This document shows positions 34,634-41,789 of a stretch of 64,000 bases of DNA, in pieces (within the stretch, counting starts at the first letter, position 1; each line of letters opens with the position of its first letter). A program made the translations under genes and the position numbers. The notes beneath the pieces were generated by a model. It saw only the letters and a list, made by a program, of their open reading frames with translations. It did not search any database and was not told the origin of the DNA. The stretch covers positions 1 to 64,000 of the forward strand of contig NZ_JAHYSG010000006.1 in NCBI RefSeq assembly GCF_022095675.1, given 5' to 3'. The DNA comes from Dactylosporangium sp. AC04546 (GTDB taxonomy: Bacteria; Actinomycetota; Actinomycetes; Mycobacteriales; Micromonosporaceae).

Positions 34634-35347
34634 TCAGGCGGGTGCGGCCCCGGCGGGTGTGGCGTCGTTCGACGTCATCAGGTCGTCCGGCGCGGAGGCG
34701 AGCAGCGCGTGCGTGGTGTACGAGATGTGCTGGGTCAGCGCGGCCTCGGCTTGCTCGACGTCGCGTGCGAGGACCGCGTCGCGCAGGGCGCGGTGCTCGC
34801 CGGCGATGTCGCGGGTGTTCTCGCCGCCGAGGTGGCGCGACCACCGGCGGTAGAGCTCGGCGGCATCGCGCAGCGAGTTGGCGATGTCGCGCAGCCGCCG
34901 GCTCGGACAGCCCTCGAGGATGGCCGCGTGGAACGCGGCGTGGGCGGTGGCCCAGTCCTCGTTGACGGTCGGCGGCTGGGTCGACGCGAGCTCGGGCGTG
35001 CGGTCGAGGGTGTGGTACGCCGCGACGAGGCGTGACTCCCAGGCGAGGTCGCCGTGCGTGATGGCGTGCCGCAGGCACAGCGTCTCGATGTCGATGCGTG
35101 TGCCCGTCAGGTCGCGCAGGTCCTCCTCGGACACCTGTGTGACCCGGAAGCCGAGCTGCGGCTCCGACAGCACGAGGCCCTGTTCGACCAGGCGGGACAG
35201 CGCCTCGCGGAGGACGCCCACGCTCGTGCCGTAGCGGGCGCCGAGCTCGGCGAACGGCAGCCGCTGACCGGGGAGTAGTCGTCCGGTCAGGATGTCGCCG
35301 CGGAGGTTGGTGTAGATGCGCTCCGCGCGGGTTTCACTGCGTGGCAT
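34634..35347 (-). CDS. FadR-type GntR-family transcriptional regulator
   Basis: A 237-residue regulator. Residues 1-75 are the GntR winged helix (RAERIYTNLRGDILTGRLLP; FAELGARYGTSVGVLREALS). Residues about 80-220 are an FCD ligand domain with likely metal histidines in HAAFHAAIL, EHRALRDAV and QHISYTTH. FCD regulators bind small organic acids and usually control adjacent catabolic genes, here the operon starting at 35801. ATG 35347 is chosen because a -10 box lies 7 bases upstream; a longer start at 35377 (MSQDSPRLSA) is possible. The likely effector is an intermediate of the pathway encoded downstream. Confidence 0.85.
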   Translation of the reverse strand: MPRSETRAERIYTNLRGDILTGRLLPGQRLPFAELGARYGTSVGVLREALSRLVEQGLVLSEPQLGFRVTQVSEEDLRDLTGTRIDIETLCLRHAITHGDLAWESRLVAAYHTLDRTPELASTQPPTVNEDWATAHAAFHAAILEGCPSRRLRDIANSLRDAAELYRRWSRHLGGENTRDIAGEHRALRDAVLARDVEQAEAALTQHISYTTHALLASAPDDLMTSNDATPAGAAPA

Positions 35348-35354
35348 GGCTGAC

Positions 35355-35360
35355 AGTCTA
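35355..35360 (-). promoter_or_regulatory. -10 box TAGACT, leaderless position, for the GntR gene
   Basis: Read on the minus strand TAGACT fits the TAnnnT pattern and ends 7 bases before ATG 35347. The transcript should start at or next to the start codon. No ribosome site precedes the gene, which agrees with leaderless translation. The -35 region is poor. Confidence 0.45.
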
Positions 35361-35706
35361 GGAGAATCTTGAGACATCGGCACATTGTCGAAACCGGCGC
35401 GTGTTGTCGAACACCACCGAGGGCCAACCCGGACGCGCTGACCAGCGGCAGCCACCTGGCGATCATCCACCACCGGCACGGCGGTGGTCCGCGCCAGGCT
35501 CCGCGTAGCCGCGGCTGACCGAACCCCGCCGGCGCCGTTATCGGGATCAGTGTGCACGGACCCGCGCCGCCGCGTGGGCCCGCCCGCCGTCGCCAATCCG
35601 ACTGAGCCGGCGGTACCGCTGAACCTGGCGAATCACACGGTACCGGAATTTTCTCGGCGGGTGGCAGCCCGCGAATGTGACCGGAGATGTAACAGATCAC
35701 CGCTGA

Positions 35707-35750
35707 GATTCGAAAATGTATTGACACCTCGAAGAGCCGTTGAACATACT
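35707..35750 (+). promoter_or_regulatory. Promoter TTGACA-N18-CATACT with upstream GATTCGAAAA motif
   Basis: The -35 TTGACA (35721-35726) is perfect and the -10 is CATACT (35745-35750). GATTCGAAAA (35707-35716) lies 4 bases upstream of the -35 and matches 8 of 10 positions of the TTTTCGAAAA palindrome found at the other cluster promoters. The predicted start is near 35757, giving a short leader before ATG 35801. Confidence 0.6.
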
Positions 35751-35800
35751 CGGCGATCAAGGGGCCTGCCAGGCACTTCATCGACGAGGAGCGTGGGCCG

Positions 35801-36916
35801 ATGGCGATCCAGCGGGTCGAGGTGTTCCGGCTCTGCCAACCGGTCACGGCGGCGGCCGGTCCGTCCGGCGCCACCTACCGGGAACGGCGCAGCATTCTCG
35901 TCCGACTACGGGACGGCGATGGCCTCGACGGTTGGGGCGAGACCTACGCCCGCGCGGGTGTCGCCGCGACCATCGAGGAGATCGGTGAACTTCTCGTCGG
36001 GCGGGACGCCACCGACATACGCACGCTGATCGACGAGCTTCGGATCGCGACCGCCGATCAGCTCGCGCTCAGCGCGATCGCGATCGCCCTTGACGACCTG
36101 CGCGCCCGCCGGCTCGGCGTGTCCGTCTCCGCCCTCTACGGCGGCCGCCGGCGCGACAGTGTCCGCGGCTACGCCTCCAGCGGCGGGTACGTCGAAGGCG
36201 TCGACCCCGAGCGCAGCTGGCCGGACGAGGTCTCCGCGGCCGTCCGCGACGGCTTCACCGCCTGCAAGATCCGCATCGGACGGTTCGCACCCACCCGCGA
36301 GCTGCCGATCCTGGCCGACGTCCGCCGTCTGGTCGGCGACGAGGTTGATCTCATGGTCGACGCCAACGGCGCCTACGCGGTCCCCCGCGCCCGTGAGGTC
36401 GCCCGGGCCCTGGCGGAGCTGCGCTTCCGGTGGCTCGAGGAGCCGCTCATCCGGCACCGTGGCGGCCTGACGTACCCGGGGTATGAGCACCTCGGCGGGC
36501 TCGACATCGCCATCGCCGCGGCCGAGGGCCTGGAGACGCGGGGTGCGTTCGACGCCTTCCTCAACCGCACGGCGGTCGACATCGTCCAGCCCGACGTCGC
36601 GATCTGCGGCGGAATCGGCGAACTGCTGTTCGTCGCCGACCTCGCGGCGTTACGCGGTCGGCAGTGCGTACCGCACGCCTGGGGCGGCGCGGTGCTCCTG
36701 GCCGCGACACTCCAGGCGATCAGCCTCATCCCCGAACCGTCCGAACTGGTCGGGCCGGACTCCCCGCTGCTCGAGGTGGACCGGTTCGACAACCCGATGC
36801 GCACCCAGCTCGCGAGCGAGCCGTTCGCCTTCGCCGCCGGTCGGATGTCCGTTCCGGACGGTCCCGGTCTCGGTATCACGGTCGACGAGGACTTCGTCCG
36901 ACACGCGGCTGGCTGA
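35801..36916 (+). CDS. Enolase-superfamily enzyme, mandelate racemase/muconate lactonizing type
   Basis: A 371-residue cytoplasmic enzyme with the capping domain (1-125) and barrel. Metal ligands are D187 (VDANGAY), E213 or E214 (WLEEP) and E242 (AAEGLE). The general acid/base dyad is H292 (PHAWGG) with D265 (IVQPDVA), as in mandelate racemase. The usual KxK site at the end of the second barrel strand is K156-I-R158, so arginine replaces the catalytic lysine. This suggests a one-base reaction such as acid-sugar or hydroxy-acid dehydration rather than racemisation. It is the first gene of the forward operon; GAGGAG lies about 10 bases before ATG. Confidence 0.85.
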   Translation: MAIQRVEVFRLCQPVTAAAGPSGATYRERRSILVRLRDGDGLDGWGETYARAGVAATIEEIGELLVGRDATDIRTLIDELRIATADQLALSAIAIALDDLRARRLGVSVSALYGGRRRDSVRGYASSGGYVEGVDPERSWPDEVSAAVRDGFTACKIRIGRFAPTRELPILADVRRLVGDEVDLMVDANGAYAVPRAREVARALAELRFRWLEEPLIRHRGGLTYPGYEHLGGLDIAIAAAEGLETRGAFDAFLNRTAVDIVQPDVAICGGIGELLFVADLAALRGRQCVPHAWGGAVLLAATLQAISLIPEPSELVGPDSPLLEVDRFDNPMRTQLASEPFAFAAGRMSVPDGPGLGITVDEDFVRHAAG

Positions 36917-36965
36917 CCCTGCGCAGTACCCACCAACGCATGAACTGAAGCGATCGGAGACCCCC

Positions 36966-38525
36966 ATGACGAATCTGATCAATCGGCGGACGATGTTGAA
37001 GGCGGGCGCTGGAGCGGCGCTCGGTGCAGGACTCTTCGGGCTCTCGGCATGCGGTGACGACGGCACGCCGTCATCGTCGTCCAGCGGCGCCGCCGGCACG
37101 CCCAAGCGGGGCGGCACGCTGCGCTGGGCGGTTGCCGCCGGCAACGCGACCCAGGTCGCCGACCCGGCCAAGGCCGGCGGCACGATGCCGCTGCTGATCG
37201 CGACCAACTGCTACGACACGCTGGTCCGCGCGGACGAGAACTACCAGCTCACGCCCGCCCTCGCGACCGAGTGGGAGTCCACCCCCGACGCGCTCACGTG
37301 GACGTTCAAGCTGCGCCAGGGCGTGAAGTTCCACGACGGGAGCCCGCTCACGGCGCAGGACGTCGTCTACTCGTTCAAGCGCATCCTCGACCCGGCACTC
37401 GCCGCGGTCGGCCTGGCGCAGATCGGCCCCTACCTGCAGCCCTCCGGCATCGCGGCGGTCGACCAGAGCACGGTCAAGCTGACGCTGACCAAGCCCAACG
37501 CGTTCATCCCCGTGCTGGTCTCGGCGGCCGGCTTCAGCATCGTCAAGGACGGCACGACCGACTTCAAGTCCGGCAACGGCACCGGGCCGTTCACGCTGAC
37601 CGGCTTCGACGCCGCCGCGCGGACCTCGCTCGCCCGCTTCGACGGCTACTGGCAGGACGGCAAGCCGTACCTCGACGCGGTACAGATCGTGGTCATCGCG
37701 GAGGACGCCACCCGGCTGCAGGCGGTGACCTCCGGCAGTCAGGACGTCGTCGACAACATCACCGGCGCCAACACGCTGCTGCTCAAGGGCAGCGTCGAGC
37801 CGTACATGCTCAAGAACGGCGGCTGGGTCGGCCTGACCATGTTCGGCGACACCGCCCCGTTCAACAACCAGAAGATCATCCAGGCCATGCAGTACGCCGC
37901 CGACCGCAAGAAGATCATGTCGGTCGTGGCGCCCGGCATCGACATCATCTCGCCGGACATCCCGATCCCGCCGGCGGACCCCTTCTTCCCGTCCGGTCTG
38001 CAGCCGCGCCCCTACGACCCCGACCGCGCCAAGGCCCTGCTGAAGGAGGCCGGCGTCAGCGGCACCTTCGGGTTCGACGTCTACGCCTACGAGGGCGACA
38101 AGCTCGACACCGCGGTCAGCTTCAAGAGCACCGCCGAGGCCGGCGGCATCAACGCCAACGTGATCACGTGGCCGCACGCCACCTTCTTCACCGACATCTT
38201 CAAGAAGAAGCCCGCGATCGGCATCAGCGTGGCCCGGCTGCACGTCTCGCAGGCCCTTCCCCGGCTGTACGGCAAGGGCGGCGACCTCAACATCACCCAC
38301 TTCTCGAACCCGCAGTTCGACGAGCTCGTCGCCAAGGCGACCGCCACCACCGACCAGGCGCAGCAGAAGAAGCTCTTCGGCGACGCCCTCGCGATGGTCA
38401 ACGACACCGCGGCCAACGTGATCCCCGGCTGGGAGGGCCAGGTGTACGGCAAGAACCGCAAGGTCCAGGGGCTGTCCGCCGCCAACGGCGCGCACATGTA
38501 CCTGGCCGGCGCCTACCTCGCCTGA
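36966..38525 (+). CDS. Dipeptide-type ABC transporter substrate-binding lipoprotein (transporter 1)
   Basis: A 519-residue family 5 solute-binding protein. The N-terminus has a twin-arginine-like NRRTMLKAG, a hydrophobic stretch and a lipobox LSAC with C29 as the lipidated cysteine, so it is anchored outside the membrane. Family landmarks are WTFKLRQGVKFHDGSPLTAQ and DVVYSFKRILDPA. Such proteins bind peptides, nickel chelates or opine-like compounds. GGAGA lies 5 bases before ATG 36966, 50 bases after the enolase-type gene. It feeds the permeases that follow. Confidence 0.92.
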   Translation: MTNLINRRTMLKAGAGAALGAGLFGLSACGDDGTPSSSSSGAAGTPKRGGTLRWAVAAGNATQVADPAKAGGTMPLLIATNCYDTLVRADENYQLTPALATEWESTPDALTWTFKLRQGVKFHDGSPLTAQDVVYSFKRILDPALAAVGLAQIGPYLQPSGIAAVDQSTVKLTLTKPNAFIPVLVSAAGFSIVKDGTTDFKSGNGTGPFTLTGFDAAARTSLARFDGYWQDGKPYLDAVQIVVIAEDATRLQAVTSGSQDVVDNITGANTLLLKGSVEPYMLKNGGWVGLTMFGDTAPFNNQKIIQAMQYAADRKKIMSVVAPGIDIISPDIPIPPADPFFPSGLQPRPYDPDRAKALLKEAGVSGTFGFDVYAYEGDKLDTAVSFKSTAEAGGINANVITWPHATFFTDIFKKKPAIGISVARLHVSQALPRLYGKGGDLNITHFSNPQFDELVAKATATTDQAQQKKLFGDALAMVNDTAANVIPGWEGQVYGKNRKVQGLSAANGAHMYLAGAYLA

Positions 38526-38529
38526 CCCC

Positions 38530-39531
38530 ATGACGCAGACCGCCACGCAGGCCGGGCGCCCTCGCACACGCAGGGCGCCCCGCCGCCTGCCGTACCTCGT
38601 CCGCCAGCTCGGCACGCTCGTGGTCACGCTCTTCGCGATCACCGTGGTGATCTTCGGGCTGACCGCGATCGCCGGCGACCCGGCCCGCGACATCCTCGGC
38701 CAGTACGCCACCGACGCCCAGGTGACCGCCTTCCAGCAGATCCACGGCCTCGACAAGCCCGTCGTGGTGCGCTACCTCGACTGGCTCGGCGGGCTCTTCC
38801 GCGGCGACCTGGGCATCTCGTACCAGTCCAACGGCCCGGTCTGGGACGTCATCTCGCCCCGACTCGGCCCGTCCATCGTGCTGGTGCTGTTCTCCTGGCT
38901 GCTCACCGTCGTCGTCGCGGTGCCGATCGGGCTCTACTCCGGTGTCCGGCTGCGGGGCCGCCGGGACGCGTCGCTCACGTTCGTGACGCTCATCGTCGCG
39001 GCGTTCCCGGAGTTCGTGCTCGGCCTGATGCTGGCCATCGTGCTGGGGATCTGGCTCGCCTGGCTCCCGGTCGACTCGACCGCGGTCAGCGCCGGCGGCG
39101 TGTTCGACAGCCCGTCGGCGTACGTGCTGCCCGGCGTCACGATCGCGCTCGGCACGGTGCCGTACATCATCCGCCTCATGCGGGCCAACGCCCGCGAGGT
39201 GGCGTCGGAGACCTACGTGCGGGCGGCGGTACTGCGCGGGATCTCCGAGCCGTCGCTGTCGCTGCGGCACATCCTGCCCAACGCGGCCCCGCCGGTGGTC
39301 ACCGCGCTGGGCCTTCAGTTCGCCGGTCTGATCGGAGGCGTGGTGGTTGCCGAGACCCTCTTCGGGTTCCCGGGCATGGGCCAGTTGCTCGCGCAGTCGG
39401 CCGCGTCACGCGACGCGCCCGTCGTCGAGGCGCTCGCGTTGATGATCGGCGCGCTGTTCGTGATCGCCAACCTGGCCGCCGACGCGATCGTCGTGTACGT
39501 GACCCCGAAGCTGCGGGACGCAGTGCGATGA
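38530..39531 (+). CDS. Dipeptide-type ABC transporter permease, DppB-like (transporter 1)
   Basis: A 333-residue inner-membrane permease with about six helices. It carries the DppB N-terminal signature (TVVIFGLTAIAGDPARDIL), the periplasmic GLDKPVVVRYLDWLGGLFRG segment and the ABC contact loop near the C-terminus (EVASETYVRAAVLRG with HILPNAAPP). It starts 5 bases after the binding-protein stop and its own stop overlaps the next ATG (ATGA). It pairs with the DppC-like subunit to form the channel. Confidence 0.92.
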   Translation: MTQTATQAGRPRTRRAPRRLPYLVRQLGTLVVTLFAITVVIFGLTAIAGDPARDILGQYATDAQVTAFQQIHGLDKPVVVRYLDWLGGLFRGDLGISYQSNGPVWDVISPRLGPSIVLVLFSWLLTVVVAVPIGLYSGVRLRGRRDASLTFVTLIVAAFPEFVLGLMLAIVLGIWLAWLPVDSTAVSAGGVFDSPSAYVLPGVTIALGTVPYIIRLMRANAREVASETYVRAAVLRGISEPSLSLRHILPNAAPPVVTALGLQFAGLIGGVVVAETLFGFPGMGQLLAQSAASRDAPVVEALALMIGALFVIANLAADAIVVYVTPKLRDAVR

Positions 39532-40418
39532 GCGCCGACATCCTGCGCACCGTCACCGCGTCCGACGTCGCAGCGCCCCGCCGACGCGGGTGGCGCAGCT
39601 TCCTCGCCATCCCGCAGGGCGGCATCGGTGTCGCGCTGCTCCTGCTGCTCCTGCTGCTGGTCGTGATCGGGCCGTTCGTCGCGCCCGACACGCCCAACGA
39701 GATCAGCGACCAGCCCATCCTCGGCCCGTCCGCCGCGCACTGGCTCGGTACCGACGCCTACGGCCGCGACATCCTCAGCCGGGTGCTGCACGGCGGCGCC
39801 TCGGTGATCCTGCTGCCACTGCTCGCGGTCTCCGCCGCGATGGTGGTCGCCACGCTCGTCGGCCTCGTCTCCGGCTACCTCGGCGGCAAGGTCGACGCGG
39901 TGGTCACCTGGGTCATCAACATCGCCCTGGCCATTCCGTCGTACCTCGCGGTCCTCGTCGTGGTCGCGGCGTTCGGCGGCGGCGGCGCGGTCGTGGTCAC
40001 CGCGGTCGCGGTGGTCTACGCGCCCTACATCACGCGGGTGATCCGGTCGTCGACGCAGGCCATCGCACCGCGCGAGTTCGTGCTGGCCGCCCGCGCGCGG
40101 GGCGAGTCGCTGGGCTGGATCCTGTTCCGGGAGATCACCCCGAACATCGGGCCGACCCTGCTCGTGGAGATCGCGTTGCGCTTCACGTACGCCATCATGT
40201 TCATCGCCTCGCTGAGCTTCCTCGGCCTCGGCGTGCAGCCGCCCAGCTCCAACTGGGGCGTGATGGTGGCCCAGAACCGGACGCTCCTACTGGTCTCGCC
40301 GGTCGGAGTGCTCGTGCCGGCGCTGCTGATCGGCGTGCTGGCCATCGCGGTCAACCTCATCGCCGACGCGCTGACCCAGTTCTTCGGAGACCGCATCCAC
40401 GAACGGCTGATGGTTTGA
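39528..40418 (+). CDS. Dipeptide-type ABC transporter permease, DppC-like (transporter 1)
   Basis: A 296-residue permease with the DppC hallmarks HWLGTDAYGRDILSRVLHGG, the coupling loop (EFVLAARARGESLGWILFRE with ITPNIGP) and SFLGLGVQPPSSNWGVM. The start overlaps the DppB-like stop by 4 bases. Its stop codon (40416-40418) lies at the right edge of an IS605-type TnpB element, so the last codons and the stop may be shaped by that insertion, although the length is normal for the family. Confidence 0.92.
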   Translation: MSADILRTVTASDVAAPRRRGWRSFLAIPQGGIGVALLLLLLLLVVIGPFVAPDTPNEISDQPILGPSAAHWLGTDAYGRDILSRVLHGGASVILLPLLAVSAAMVVATLVGLVSGYLGGKVDAVVTWVINIALAIPSYLAVLVVVAAFGGGGAVVVTAVAVVYAPYITRVIRSSTQAIAPREFVLAARARGESLGWILFREITPNIGPTLLVEIALRFTYAIMFIASLSFLGLGVQPPSSNWGVMVAQNRTLLLVSPVGVLVPALLIGVLAIAVNLIADALTQFFGDRIHERLMV

Positions 40419-41625
40419 CATCCCCCTCCCAGTGGGAGGGGGTTCCCCGGGTCACCCCAGAGGTTTCCTGCTTCACCACCGACCGCCCCGTCCGGGAGGA
40501 CTCCCGTTGAGGTCTTACACCAGCTCCGCAGGCAGCAACCGAGAGCCCCTCGGCCAGAATATTGCGGGCCGCATTGACGTCCCGGTCGTGGGTCGTGCCG
40601 CACCGGCACGTCCACGACCGCACATCCAGCGGCAGGTGCTCGGCCAGGACACCGCAGGCCGAGCACAGTTTGGTGGACGGGAACCAGCGGTCGACCGCGA
40701 TCACTGCGCGGCCGTACCAAGTGGCCTTGTACTCCAGCATGGTGCGGAACTGCCGCCACCCTGCATCCGAGATGGCGCGGGCGAGGCGGTGGTTCTTGAC
40801 CATGGTGCGCACGGCCAGATCCTCGATCACGATCGTTTGGTTCTCACGAACGATCCGAGTCGTCAACTTGTGCAGGTAATCCCGCCGGCGGTCGGTGATC
40901 CGGGCGTGGACACGGGCGACCTTGCGCCTGGCCTTGGCCCGATTGCTGGAGCCTGGCTGCTTGCGAGACAGGTTCCGTTGGGCGCGGACCAGGCGAGCCA
41001 GGTCGGCGCGTTCGTGCCGAGGGTTGGTGATCTTCTCTCCGGTGGACAGGGTGAGCAGGCTGTCCAGTCCGGCGTCGATCCCGACCGTCGCGGTGGTCGC
41101 AGGAGTCTCGGCGATCACGTCCTGGCAGAGCAGGGAGACGAACCAACGGCCGGCCGCGTCATGCGACACGGTCACCGTGGACGGCGACGCACCCTTCGGC
41201 AGCGGCCGCGACCACACGATGTCCAACGGCTCGGCCATCTTCGCCAAGGTCAACTTCTCATCACGCCACCGGAACGCGCTTCGCGTGTACTCCGCCGAGC
41301 GCCGCGACCGCTTCTTCGACTTGAAGGTCGGATAGCGGGCACGTTTGGCGAAGAAGTTCGTGAACGCGGCCTGCAGATGCCGCAACGCCTGTTGCAACGG
41401 CACAGACGAGACGTCGTTGAGGTAGGCCAGTTCCTCGGTCTGCTTCCACGAGGTGAGCATCGCCGACGTGGCGCCGTAGTTGACCCGTTCCCGGCGCTGT
41501 GTCCACGCCTCGGTCCGGGCAGCCAACGCGAGGTTGTAGACCTTGCGGACACATCCGAACGTCCGGGTCAGCTCAGCGGCTTGCGCTTCGGTCGGGTAGC
41601 AGCGGTACCTGAACGCCCGCTGCAC
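40357..41625 (-). CDS. tnpB: TnpB, RNA-guided nuclease of an IS605/IS1341-type element
   Basis: About 422 residues. The N-terminal helix-turn-helix/WED region opens VQRAFRYRCYPTEAQAAELT. The RuvC-like core shows D in GIDAGLDSLL, E in VIEDLAVRTM and D in DRDVNAARNI, around a zinc finger (CSACG and CRCG). All catalytic residues are intact. Known TnpB proteins cut DNA guided by an RNA from the element's right end. GTG 41625 is preferred because family members begin VQRAF; TTG 41646 is the longest option. No tnpA is present. The frame runs past the right-end hairpin and 62 bases antisense into the permease gene, so the C-terminus is probably an added host-derived tail. Confidence 0.9.
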   Translation of the reverse strand: MQRAFRYRCYPTEAQAAELTRTFGCVRKVYNLALAARTEAWTQRRERVNYGATSAMLTSWKQTEELAYLNDVSSVPLQQALRHLQAAFTNFFAKRARYPTFKSKKRSRRSAEYTRSAFRWRDEKLTLAKMAEPLDIVWSRPLPKGASPSTVTVSHDAAGRWFVSLLCQDVIAETPATTATVGIDAGLDSLLTLSTGEKITNPRHERADLARLVRAQRNLSRKQPGSSNRAKARRKVARVHARITDRRRDYLHKLTTRIVRENQTIVIEDLAVRTMVKNHRLARAISDAGWRQFRTMLEYKATWYGRAVIAVDRWFPSTKLCSACGVLAEHLPLDVRSWTCRCGTTHDRDVNAARNILAEGLSVAACGAGVRPQRESSRTGRSVVKQETSGVTRGTPSHWEGDVKPSAVRGCGLRRTGSARRR

Positions 41626-41783
41626 GACCCCAGCCACGACGTACAACGTAGCAAAGTCAGTGAATCCTGCCGTGCCACACGGGTAGACACCGATGCTTCC
41701 GATTGGCGGATCGGCTCGGGCTGGCCTGCTCCGCAGGGGTTCCGTTTCCTCCCGTGCCTGAAGGCAAGGGTATCCACGGAAGG
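40419..41783 (-). mobile_element. IS605-superfamily (IS1341-like) element carrying only tnpB
   Basis: The element lies between the DppC-like and fused ATPase genes of transporter 1, opposite in direction to the operon. The right end is marked by a hairpin (40424-40442). The left end near 41750-41780 has GCCTGAAGGCAAGGGTATCC, which resembles the subterminal structure of such elements. Exact borders are uncertain since these elements make no target duplication. Expression of the ATPase gene must cross it or start within it. Confidence 0.7.
40424..40442 (-). ncRNA. Right-end hairpin of the TnpB element, likely 3' edge of its guide RNA
   Basis: CCCCTCCC (40424-40431) pairs with GGGAGGGG (40435-40442) around a 3-base loop. 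In IS605-type elements the guide (omega) RNA covers the 3' end of tnpB and the right end, with the guide read from the flanking DNA. Here the flank would be the 3' end of the DppC-like gene. The RNA is inferred, and only its end structure is visible. Confidence 0.45.
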
Positions 41784-41789
41784 ATGCCG

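Larger units (their letters stand above)
35348..35800. promoter_or_regulatory. Divergent regulatory region between gntR-type gene and main operon
   Basis: About 450 bases without a gene. On the minus side it holds TTGTCGAAAC (35385-35394) and TTGTCGAACA (35404-35413), 19 bases apart. In the middle are two copies of the palindrome CGGTACCG (35611-35618 and 35638-35645). On the plus side are the operator-like motif and promoter at 35707-35750. These are all candidates for control by the GntR-type protein. Confidence 0.5.

Noticed and set aside
37071..38756. 561-codon minus-strand open frame across the transporter 1 binding protein
   Set aside because: Antisense shadow; the opposite strand encodes a recognisable lipoprotein with lipobox and family blocks.
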